Source: Pseudomonadota bacterium (lineage in GTDB: Bacteria; Pseudomonadota; Alphaproteobacteria; Rhizobiales; Devosiaceae). Taken from it: a DNA stretch of 5,221 nt. The notes beneath the pieces are model-generated. The model was not told where the DNA came from. It was given only the letters and a program-made list of their open reading frames with translations, and made no database searches. The stretch is from positions 1-5,221 of the forward strand of contig JAEZKB010000218.1 in the NCBI GenBank assembly GCA_023415605.1, read 5' to 3'. Below, piece after piece: positions 1 to 5,221 of the stretch. Numbering within the stretch: position 1 is the first letter of the stretch; the number at the start of each line of letters is the position of its first letter. Both the position numbers and the translations under genes were made by a program.

Positions 1-1
1 G

Positions 2-142
2 GCGGAGGCCAAGGCTCGCGGCGAGGCCATTGGTAACTGGGTGGGCGGCCTCCTCGGCGGCGGCAAGGATGCCGGCGTCGAAAAGACCATCGATCCCGCA
101 AAGCAGGCGCCGGTGCCGCAGCAGCGCCCGCAGCGCAGCTAG
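2..142 (+). CDS. C-terminal end of an unidentified protein (partial)
   Basis: An open frame enters from the left edge and ends at a TAG at 140-142, leaving 46 residues. The visible part has a short charged stretch (EAKARGEAIGNWV), a glycine-rich run (GGLLGGGKDAG), and a proline/glutamine-rich basic tail ending PQQRPQRS. Such glycine-rich then Pro/Gln-rich tails occur at the C-termini of several alphaproteobacterial envelope proteins, AsmA-like proteins among them, but nothing here is diagnostic, so no function is assigned. It lies 21 bases upstream of the YafK-like gene on the same strand and probably shares its transcript. The frame is supported by GC-rich third positions and an uninterrupted reading from the edge. 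The start and most of the protein are outside the window. Confidence 0.6.
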   Translation, partial: AEAKARGEAIGNWVGGLLGGGKDAGVEKTIDPAKQAPVPQQRPQRS

Positions 143-163
143 CGTCGCGGCGGCGCATCGGTC

Positions 164-967
164 ATGCGCAAGCCTCGTTTCGGCCCCTTTGTCTTTGGAA
201 TAGTCCTTCTCGGCGCCTTGTGGTTTATCGGCATCGGCCTGCCTCTGACCGAAGGCTACCCATCGCTTTACCATTGGCTCAGGGACCGTATCATCGCCTC
301 GTCCGAACCCCGTTTCGATCGTGACAAGCTGCGCCAGGATCTGGTTGCCGCCGGCTTCACGCTGGGCGATCCGGCGCATATCCGCATCTTCAAGGCCGAA
401 AAACGTCTGGAAGTCTGGATGCAGCGCAGCGACGGGCGCTATGCGCTGTTCCGCGGCTACGACATCTGCAAGTTCTCGGGCGGGCTCGGCCCGAAACTGC
501 GCGAGGGCGACCGCCAGGCACCCGAAGGCTTCTATCGGGTGGCGCAATCGCAGCTCAACCCGAACTCACGGCATCACCTCTCGTTCAACCTCGGCTTTCC
601 CAATGCCTATGACCGCCAGCTCGGCCGCACCGGCTCGGCGCTGATGGTACATGGCGGCTGCACCTCTATCGGCTGCTATGCCATCACCGACGAGAAGGTC
701 GACGAGGTCTATGCGGTGGTCGAGGCGGCTCTCGCCGCCGGGCAGGACGCCATCGACGTCCACGCTTTCCCGTTCCGCATGACCGAAGAGGCGCTGGCGC
801 GCGAGGCGGGCAACCTCTGGCTGCCCTATTGGCAGAACCTCAAGACCGGGTTCGACCTGTTCGAAGCCACCTCCAACCCGCCGGCCGTGGCCGCCTGCAA
901 GGGCGAGTACCGCTTCGGCGCAGATGCAGGAGGCCCGGGTTGCGTCGCAATCGCCGCATGGTCCTGA
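164..967 (+). CDS. YafK-type L,D-transpeptidase family protein (YkuD fold), membrane-anchored
   Basis: This 267-residue protein belongs to the YkuD-fold murein L,D-transpeptidase family, in the YafK-like (COG3034) branch. Residues about 8-28 form one N-terminal hydrophobic segment after a basic MRKPR start, so the enzyme is probably an inner-membrane-anchored periplasmic protein. The catalytic domain spans roughly 74-203. It contains the substrate-side motif EGFYR (121-125) and the active-site block HGGCTSIGCYAI, with His163 and the presumed nucleophile Cys171 in S-x-G-C. Extra cysteines at 102, 166, 245 and 260 may form disulfides. Known family roles are forming or cleaving links to the meso-diaminopimelate of peptidoglycan; E. 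coli YafK (DpaA/LdtF) releases Braun lipoprotein. Whether this protein is a transpeptidase or an amidase cannot be told from sequence. The ATG at 164 is the natural start, but it has no strong Shine-Dalgarno sequence, which fits translational coupling to the gene ending at 142. Confidence 0.88.
   Translation: MRKPRFGPFVFGIVLLGALWFIGIGLPLTEGYPSLYHWLRDRIIASSEPRFDRDKLRQDLVAAGFTLGDPAHIRIFKAEKRLEVWMQRSDGRYALFRGYDICKFSGGLGPKLREGDRQAPEGFYRVAQSQLNPNSRHHLSFNLGFPNAYDRQLGRTGSALMVHGGCTSIGCYAITDEKVDEVYAVVEAALAAGQDAIDVHAFPFRMTEEALAREAGNLWLPYWQNLKTGFDLFEATSNPPAVAACKGEYRFGADAGGPGCVAIAAWS
928..933 (+). promoter_or_regulatory. Shine-Dalgarno AGGAGG for the downstream TTG-started gene
   Basis: A perfect AGGAGG lies inside the 3' end of the YafK-like gene. 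It is followed by six bases (cccggg) and then a TTG in the frame of the next gene. That spacing is near ideal for the TTG at 940 and too long (24 bases) for the ATG at 958, so this site decides the start choice. Confidence 0.7.
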
Positions 968-1548
968 TCGAAAGGCTGATCCCCTTCCTCGCCGCCATGG
1001 TGGGGCTGGTTGCCCTCGCCGGTGCCGTGGTCGTCCAGACCAATGTCACCGCGCAGACCGATGCCGTCCGCGCCGAGCTCGCCGCAACGCGTCAGGCTAT
1101 GGATGCGGTGGTGCAGCGGACGGAAAATCTCTCGACCCGGCTCGATACTGCCGGTGAGCCGGCCAGCGATGGCACCGCCGAGGCGCTGCTGGCACTGCAG
1201 GACCGGATGGTGAAGCTCGAGGAAGCCGCCAGATCGGCCCCGCTGGCGACGCCCGCCCCGCTTACCACCGGCGCCCAGACCGATCGCCCGATCGATCCCA
1301 ACCTCCCTACCGAGGACTGTATCCCGCAGGGCACCCGCTTCATGGTCACCATGGATGGCGAGAACCCGATCTGCCAGAGCAAGATCGTCATCACCGCTGC
1401 GGCCATCACTGCCGAAATGGTGGCGCTCGACAATGGCGTGACGCTGGTGCCCGGTACGCCATCACCGCTCCCAGGCGGCGAATGCACCGCCAGCGTCCTC
1501 ACCACCGATGCGGCAGGCTTCGCCGAGCTGCGCGTCGATTGCCGCTAG
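940..1548 (+). CDS. Membrane-anchored coiled-coil protein with a four-cysteine C-terminal domain, unknown function
   Basis: I do not recognise this family. From the TTG at 940 it encodes 202 residues. A basic cap (RRNRR) is followed by one transmembrane segment at about 13-32. Next comes a helical, probably coiled-coil stretch at about 38-98 rich in Ala, Gln, Glu and Leu, then a Pro/Thr/Ala linker at about 99-125. The compact C-terminal domain (about 126-202) has cysteines at 127, 145, 182 and 201. The topology predicts a cytoplasmic N-terminus and a periplasmic C-terminus, where the four cysteines could form two disulfides. The start is chosen because AGGAGG lies six bases upstream and the basic residues fit a membrane anchor; the ATG at 958 would give 196 residues. 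The gene overlaps the YafK-like gene by 28 bases, so the two are very likely cotranscribed and translationally coupled. A shared envelope role is inference. Confidence 0.8.
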   Translation: MRRNRRMVLIERLIPFLAAMVGLVALAGAVVVQTNVTAQTDAVRAELAATRQAMDAVVQRTENLSTRLDTAGEPASDGTAEALLALQDRMVKLEEAARSAPLATPAPLTTGAQTDRPIDPNLPTEDCIPQGTRFMVTMDGENPICQSKIVITAAAITAEMVALDNGVTLVPGTPSPLPGGECTASVLTTDAAGFAELRVDCR

Positions 1549-1573
1549 GTCGCGGGGGCACCAGCGGCCATCT

Positions 1574-1981
1574 TCAGGCGTTCTGGATCGCCGCTGCGAT
1601 GTCCGCTACCGGCCGGCCGCTCAGGTCCTTGTCGAGCTCACCCAACAGCTTGGCCTTGAGCGTCTGGTGATAGTGGCGGCGCATTTCGCCAAGGCTCCGC
1701 GGATCGGCAATCACCGCCACGCCGGTGACGGCACTATTGCCGAGCACCAGCTTGTTGAGCGCTTCCGCCGCGGACGCTGCAAAGCCATCCTCGAGCGCGC
1801 GGTCAGGGTCGGGATTGGCGGAATCGTTGCGATGGCGGCCACCGGAACCCGCATTGCCCGCATCGATCTCGGCGCGATCCAGCGCCGTGAGCTGTAGCTT
1901 GGTCTCGGTGCCGGTATTCCGGTAGAGGCTGAGGTCGTGGCCGTCAGCCACCGCGACGATCGCTCCGTTGGGCAAAATCAT
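1574..1981 (-). CDS. Host attachment family protein (baeRF family 12-like)
   Basis: This 135-residue cytoplasmic protein matches the family annotated as 'protein required for attachment to host cells', now grouped by Pfam with bacterial archaeo-eukaryotic release-factor-like (baeRF) domains. Family-like features are the N-terminal strand PNGAIVAVADGHDLSLYRNTG (read at about residues 4-24), a charged, glycine-rich middle (about 43-58), the helix DGFAASAAEALNKLV, and the C-terminal signature VIADPRSLGEMRRHYH followed by KAKLLGELDKDLSGRPVADI. No signal peptide is visible, so the 'attachment' name is probably indirect or misleading. The ATG at 1981 is chosen over an in-frame upstream start at 2029 because GGAG (minus strand, 1993-1990) lies eight bases upstream and homology-like sequence begins there. 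The gene converges on the rightward unit with 25 bases between stop codons, and it probably has its own promoter (see the box at 2062-2075). Confidence 0.85.
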   Translation of the reverse strand: MILPNGAIVAVADGHDLSLYRNTGTETKLQLTALDRAEIDAGNAGSGGRHRNDSANPDPDRALEDGFAASAAEALNKLVLGNSAVTGVAVIADPRSLGEMRRHYHQTLKAKLLGELDKDLSGRPVADIAAAIQNA

Positions 1982-2032
1982 GGTCTGGACTCCGCATCGT
2001 GCTCGCGCCCCCAAGCCGGCGGCGCTCACGCT

Positions 2033-2038
2033 TCTCTA
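2033..2038 (-). promoter_or_regulatory. Possible -10 element (TAGAGA) for the host attachment gene
   Basis: On the minus strand TAGAGA (2038 down to 2033) matches TATAAT at only three of six positions. Its centre lies 33 bases downstream of the FNR/FixK-like box centre, close to the 32 expected in class II activated promoters. It would start a transcript near 2026, about 45 bases before the ATG. The motif alone is weak; the spacing is what makes it worth listing. Confidence 0.3.
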
Positions 2039-2061
2039 GCGGGATCGCGGGGCCGCGCACT

Positions 2062-2075
2062 TTGATCCAGGACAA
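2062..2075 (-). promoter_or_regulatory. Candidate FNR/FixK-type box upstream of the host attachment gene
   Basis: Read on the plus strand the site is TTGAT-CCAG-GACAA, against the FNR/FixK/Anr consensus TTGAT-N4-ATCAA. The first half-site is perfect and the second matches three of five, eight of ten in total. It sits 87 bases upstream of the ATG at 1981, in the only sizeable gap between the FecR gene and the attachment gene. It overlaps a separate 13-base palindrome (2070-2082). Binding by an FNR-type oxygen or nitric-oxide responsive regulator is inferred from the motif only. Confidence 0.4.
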
Positions 2076-2082
2076 GTTGTCC
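2070..2082. repeat. Perfect 13-base palindrome GGACAA-G-TTGTCC
   Basis: Two perfect six-base half-sites (GGACAA and TTGTCC) flank a single central base, just downstream of the FecR gene stop and upstream of the attachment gene promoter region. There is no loop or T-run, so it is not an intrinsic terminator; a dimeric-regulator operator is possible. It shares its GACAA with the FNR-like box, so the two may be alternative readings of one site. Confidence 0.4.
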
Positions 2083-2092
2083 GTTCAGTGCC

Positions 2093-2920
2093 TCAGCGCA
2101 GCACGCGGCGGAACAGCAGGGCGATGGCGCCGAGCATGATGCCAATGGCGATACCGATGCCGGTAGTCGCGAGATCGACGCCGCCGCTCCCCTCCTTCGT
2201 CGCGGTGCCCCCACCGGCGCCAAGTTCCGGGAAGGCAAAGGCAAAGCTCTGCGTGCCGCCGGACGAGCGGTTGAACGTGCGGTTGACCGATCCGCCCGCC
2301 GGCGGCGCGGGCCGGTAGGGTTCCGCGGCAGGCTGACGCGGGATCTGTACGCCCTTGGCGTCGAAGATCATCGGCAGGGTCACCATGCCGGCGACCTGGA
2401 TTTCGCCCTTGTCGCGCACGCTGGCGGTCACGCCCGGCGGCACGGTGGTGACCTCATCGCTTTCATTGGCGCGGACGGCGACCAATCCGCGGGTGACTTC
2501 GACGGAGGCGCCGCTGTCGTCGGCGCGTACGATGAAGTGCGTACCTTTGACCACGGCGGCAAAGAAATCGGTCTCGACCGTCAGGTGGTAGGTGTCGCGC
2601 ACTTCGGCATCCACCTCCACTACGCCGATCGACTGGTGGACGATGGTGTAGGAATCCGCCGCATTGTCCTCGATGCTGACCAGCGTATCGGGGTCGAGCG
2701 CGATGATGTCCTCGCCATGCTGCAACTCGACCCGGCTGTCGCCGAGCGTCCGTACTTGCTTGCCGTCCGACACGCGATCGCCGCGCTTGAGCGCCGTCCA
2801 GGTCTCGTCGACCAGCACCTCGGCCGTACCGCGCAGTTTCGCGACCACCCAGTCGTCGGCCAAGACCGGCAGGGCGAGCAGAAGGAAAGCCGCAAGACTT
2901 CCAGCAAGGCGGAGCAGCAT
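2093..2920 (-). CDS. Secreted FecR-domain protein with C-terminal membrane anchor
   Basis: The protein has 275 residues from the ATG at 2920. Residues 1-21 form a clear Sec signal peptide (one Arg, a leucine-rich core, cleavage after ALPVLA). A FecR domain follows at about 31-167, with the family's repeated beta pattern: WTALKRGDRVSDG, then TLGDSRVELQHGEDI, and later VVKGTHFIVR with EVTRGLVAVRA. A Pro/Gly/Ser/Thr-rich low-complexity linker covers about 190-250, and a hydrophobic segment at about 253-270 is capped by RRVLR. It is therefore predicted to be periplasmic and tethered at its C-terminus. Classical FecR proteins are anti-sigma regulators of iron uptake, but this one lacks the usual N-terminal anti-sigma region and no sigma factor or TonB receptor gene is near, so a structural or ligand-sensing envelope role is likelier. 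No strong Shine-Dalgarno precedes 2920. In-frame TTG codons at 2974 and 2971, near AGGAGA, are alternative starts that would lengthen the signal peptide. Confidence 0.85.
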   Translation of the reverse strand: MLLRLAGSLAAFLLLALPVLADDWVVAKLRGTAEVLVDETWTALKRGDRVSDGKQVRTLGDSRVELQHGEDIIALDPDTLVSIEDNAADSYTIVHQSIGVVEVDAEVRDTYHLTVETDFFAAVVKGTHFIVRADDSGASVEVTRGLVAVRANESDEVTTVPPGVTASVRDKGEIQVAGMVTLPMIFDAKGVQIPRQPAAEPYRPAPPAGGSVNRTFNRSSGGTQSFAFAFPELGAGGGTATKEGSGGVDLATTGIGIAIGIMLGAIALLFRRVLR

Positions 2921-2985
2921 TTGGGAGGCCCACAGGTGACGCTGCCCGCAAGCATTCCGCCTGCCGGTCAACAATCTCCTAATTT

Positions 2986-3003
2986 CCTAGGGAAAACCCT
3001 AGG
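2986..3003. promoter_or_regulatory. Perfect inverted repeat CCTAGGG-AAAA-CCCTAGG, candidate operator for the FecR gene
   Basis: Seven-base arms pair perfectly around an AAAA centre, in an AT-richer pocket between the secA terminator and the FecR gene. Each arm contains CTAG, a tetranucleotide usually rare in bacterial genomes. There is no T-run of terminator length on either side, so a protein-binding site is more likely than a terminator. The distance to the FecR ATG at 2920 is about 65 bases. The regulator is unknown. Confidence 0.45.
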
Positions 3004-3030
3004 TTTGTGCGGAAAGTGATGGCGCCCAGC

Positions 3031-3057
3031 AAAAAAGGCCGCCCGGAGGCGGCCTTT
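3031..3057 (-). terminator. Intrinsic terminator of secA
   Basis: On the minus strand AAAGGCCGCC pairs perfectly with GGCGGCCTTT (ten base pairs, seven of them GC) around a four-base TCCG loop, and the stem runs directly into six Ts (3036 down to 3031). It begins 21 bases after the secA stop codon. The plus-strand reading has only TTTGG after the stem, so it acts in the secA direction and separates secA from the FecR gene. Confidence 0.92.
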
Positions 3058-3078
3058 GGTGATCCGTGGCGATGCCCG

Positions 3079-5221
3079 TCAGAAGCTGCCGTGGCAGTGC
3101 TTGAACTTGCGGCCGGAGCCGCAGGGGCAGGGGGCGTTGCGGGAGACGCCGACGAGGAGCTTGGGGTCGATCGGCCGGAGGCGTGGGTCCGCGTCAGCCT
3201 GATCGTTGCTGCCGTCGGCCAGCGGGCCGGCCGCGGCCGTGGCGGTGCCGAGCGTGCCGGTGACGTCGGTTTCGGCATCGTTCTCGCCGGTCGTCGGGTC
3301 GACGTGGATTTCCGAGAGGCGAGAGAAATCGAGCGGCGGCGGCTCGGGCTGGCGCATCTGGATTTCGACGTGGCTGAGCTGGGTGGTCACCAGTTCACGG
3401 AGGTTGGTCAGCAGGCTCTGGAACAGCTCATAGGCTTCCTGCTTGTATTCGTTGAGCGGGTCGCGCTGCGCCAGGCCGCGCCAGCCGACCACCTTGCTGA
3501 GGTGATCGAGCGTCACCAGGTGCTCGCGCCAGAGCCCGTCGATCGACTGCAGCAGGATCTGCTTTTCCACCTGGCGCATGATTTCCGGCGAGTACTGGGC
3601 CACCTTGGCGGCGGCCTTTTCGTCGGCCATCTTGGTCAGGCGCTCGCGCACCTGCTCGACGTCGATGCCTTCCTCTTCCGACCAGGCTTTGATCGGGACG
3701 TCGACATTGAGATAGGTCTTGGCGGCGGCTTCGAGCTGCTCGATCTGCCACTGTTCGGGATAGGAGCGCTCCGGAATCGCCTTGGCGATGATCGACTCGA
3801 CCACGTCATGGCGCATGCCGTCGATGGTCTCGGAGACGTTGTCGTCGTCCATCAGTTCGAGACGCTGTTCGAAGATCACCTTGCGCTGATCATTCATCAC
3901 GTCGTCGTACTTGAGGATGTTCTTGCGGATATCGAAGTTGCGGGCTTCGACGCGGCCCTGGGCGCGCTCGATGGCCTTGGTCACCCACGGATGGGTGATC
4001 GACTCGCCCTGTTCGAGCCCGAGCTTGCCCAGCATCGAGTCCATCGACTCGACCGGGAAGATGCGCATCAGGTCGTCCTGCAGGCTGAGGAAGAACTTCG
4101 ACCGGCCCGGGTCGCCCTGACGGCCGGAACGGCCGCGCAGCTGGTTGTCGATACGGCGGCTTTCGTGCCGCTCGGTGCCGACGATGAAGAGACCGCCGGC
4201 GGCCAGCACCTTGGCCTTGTCTTCGGCGATGGTGCGCTTGATATCGGCGATCTTGGCCTCGCGTTCGGCGCCCTCGAGGGCCTTGGCCTCGCGCTCGATG
4301 CGCATTTCGAGGTTGCCGCCGAGCTGGATGTCGGTACCGCGGCCGGCCATGTTGGTGGCGATGGTCACCGCCCCGGAAACGCCGGCATCGGCGACGATCT
4401 GGGCTTCCTGCTCGTGGTGGCGGGCGTTGAGCACCGCGATGTTTTCGACGCCCTTCTGGCGCAGCAGTTCGGCCAGCATTTCGGACTTTTCGATCGAGGT
4501 GGTGCCCACGAGGATCGGCTGGCCGCGCTTTCGGCAGTCGGCGATCACATCGGCAATCTCGTCGAACTTTTCGGCCGCGGTGCGGAAGATGGCGTCATCT
4601 TCGTCGATGCGCTTGATCGGCACATTGGTCGGAATGGTGACCACGTTGAGGCCGTAGATGTCGCCGAATTCCTCGGCTTCCGTCGCCGCCGTACCGGTCA
4701 TGCCGGCGAGCTTTTTGTACAGGCGGAAATAGTTCTGGAAGGTGATCGAGGCCAGCGTCTGGTTCTCGGCCTGGATCTTGACGTGTTCCTTGGCTTCCAG
4801 CGCCTGGTGCAGGCCTTCCGAATAGCGGCGGCCCGGCATCATGCGGCCGGTGAACTCGTCGATGATGACCACTTCGTCATTGCGGACGATGTAGTCCTTG
4901 TCCTTCTGGAACATCTTGTGGGCGCGCAGCGCCGAATTGAGGTGATGGACCAGCGCGACGTTCTCGATGTCGTAGAGCGAGACGCCCTTCATCAGCCCGG
5001 ACTCGAGCATGTTGGCTTCGAGCTTTTCGATGCCCTGGTCGGTGAACACCGCGGTGCGCTGCTTTTCGTCGATCTCGTAGTCGCCTTCGCCGAGCAGCGG
5101 GATCAGCTTGTCGGCGGTCTCGTAGTGCGCCGAGCGGTCGTCCGAGGGACCCGAAATGATCAGCGGGGTCCGGGCTTCGTCGACGAGGATGGAGTCCACT
5201 TCGTCGACGATGGCGTAGTGG
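3079..5221 (-). CDS. secA: Preprotein translocase ATPase SecA (C-terminal 713 residues; start outside window)
   Basis: SecA is the ATP-driven motor that pushes unfolded preproteins through the SecYEG channel of the inner membrane. The gene runs off the right edge, so the Walker A region is missing here. Counting the first complete codon (5220-5218, His) as residue 1, the fragment begins at the Walker B stretch with DEVD at 6-9, followed by SILVDEARTPLIISG. The preprotein cross-linking domain follows, then QTLASITFQNYFRLY through AGMTGTA at about 154-178. The second ATPase lobe has GRGTD at 293-297 and the arginine-finger block RRIDNQLRGRSGRQGD at 355-370. The helical scaffold and two-helix finger are near 554-601. 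A variable acidic linker leads to a C-terminal zinc-binding motif, Cys698, Cys700, Cys709 and His710 (CxCx8CH), which in E. coli binds SecB and ribosomes. No frameshift or missing key residue is visible. It ends at TGA (3081-3079), followed by a strong terminator. Confidence 0.98.
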   Translation of the reverse strand, partial: HYAIVDEVDSILVDEARTPLIISGPSDDRSAHYETADKLIPLLGEGDYEIDEKQRTAVFTDQGIEKLEANMLESGLMKGVSLYDIENVALVHHLNSALRAHKMFQKDKDYIVRNDEVVIIDEFTGRMMPGRRYSEGLHQALEAKEHVKIQAENQTLASITFQNYFRLYKKLAGMTGTAATEAEEFGDIYGLNVVTIPTNVPIKRIDEDDAIFRTAAEKFDEIADVIADCRKRGQPILVGTTSIEKSEMLAELLRQKGVENIAVLNARHHEQEAQIVADAGVSGAVTIATNMAGRGTDIQLGGNLEMRIEREAKALEGAEREAKIADIKRTIAEDKAKVLAAGGLFIVGTERHESRRIDNQLRGRSGRQGDPGRSKFFLSLQDDLMRIFPVESMDSMLGKLGLEQGESITHPWVTKAIERAQGRVEARNFDIRKNILKYDDVMNDQRKVIFEQRLELMDDDNVSETIDGMRHDVVESIIAKAIPERSYPEQWQIEQLEAAAKTYLNVDVPIKAWSEEEGIDVEQVRERLTKMADEKAAAKVAQYSPEIMRQVEKQILLQSIDGLWREHLVTLDHLSKVVGWRGLAQRDPLNEYKQEAYELFQSLLTNLRELVTTQLSHVEIQMRQPEPPPLDFSRLSEIHVDPTTGENDAETDVTGTLGTATAAAGPLADGSNDQADADPRLRPIDPKLLVGVSRNAPCPCGSGRKFKHCHGSF

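Noticed and set aside
1092..1505. Minus-strand 137-codon open frame opposite the four-cysteine protein
   Set aside because: It is Ser/Val/Ala-rich with no motif and no ribosome binding signal noted. The plus-strand frame has a coherent membrane and coiled-coil layout.
1541..1568. Inverted repeat GCCGCT...AGCGGC across the convergent gene ends as a bidirectional terminator
   Set aside because: The arms are only six bases with a 16-base loop, no T-run follows on either strand, and one arm lies in the coding end of the upstream gene. Chance pairing in GC-rich DNA is as likely.
1508..1897. Plus-strand open frame opposite the host attachment gene
   Set aside because: The minus-strand protein carries recognisable family motifs and a Shine-Dalgarno, whereas this frame starts inside the upstream gene and has arginine-rich shadow composition.
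2943..2971. TTGACC (minus strand, about 2971-2966) as a -35 element for the FecR gene
   Set aside because: No acceptable -10 hexamer lies 16-18 bases downstream (the sequence there is GC-rich CGGGCA), so a promoter could not be placed with confidence.
2537..3019. Long plus-strand open frame (160 codons) opposite the FecR gene
   Set aside because: It is the complement of a gene with a clear signal peptide and FecR domain, has no recognisable motif, and is explained by the rarity of stop codons in GC-rich antisense frames.
4145..4657. Plus-strand 170-codon open frame within secA
   Set aside because: It is antisense to invariant SecA motifs and is Ser/Arg-rich, typical of a shadow frame.

Overview
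The window is ordinary chromosomal DNA of a GC-rich alphaproteobacterium. The evidence is the high GC content (well over 60% by eye), GC-biased third codon positions, an alphaproteobacterial-style SecA ending in a zinc-binding tail, and a typical alphaproteobacterial 'host attachment' family gene. A member of the Hyphomicrobiales, for example a Devosia-like organism, is my best guess. That placement is inference from protein style, not from a database comparison.

Layout: three genes read rightwards on the left side. They are the last 46 codons of an unidentified gene (ending at 142), a membrane-anchored YafK-type YkuD-fold peptidoglycan enzyme (164-967), and an overlapping membrane-anchored coiled-coil protein with four cysteines (about 940-1548). 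The tight spacing (21 bases, then a 28-base overlap) suggests one transcription unit. The other three genes read leftwards: a host-attachment/baeRF-like protein (1574-1981), a secreted FecR-domain protein with a C-terminal membrane anchor (2093-2920), and the C-terminal three quarters of secA (3079 to beyond 5221). The two groups converge with only 25 bases between them (1549-1573).

The leftward genes look like separate transcription units. A strong intrinsic terminator (3031-3057) follows secA. A perfect inverted repeat (2986-3003) lies in the FecR gene's upstream region. An FNR/FixK-like box (2062-2075) lies at class II spacing from a weak -10-like element ahead of the host-attachment gene.

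The functional theme is mostly the cell envelope: peptidoglycan-linked chemistry (YafK-like), an envelope protein of unknown role, a FecR-domain envelope protein, and the Sec translocase motor that would export such proteins. I see no mobile element, CRISPR array, RNA gene or defence system, and no stretch over 300 bases lacks a gene. I found no convincing new system. The most useful leads are the two candidate regulatory palindromes and the uncharacterised four-cysteine protein.
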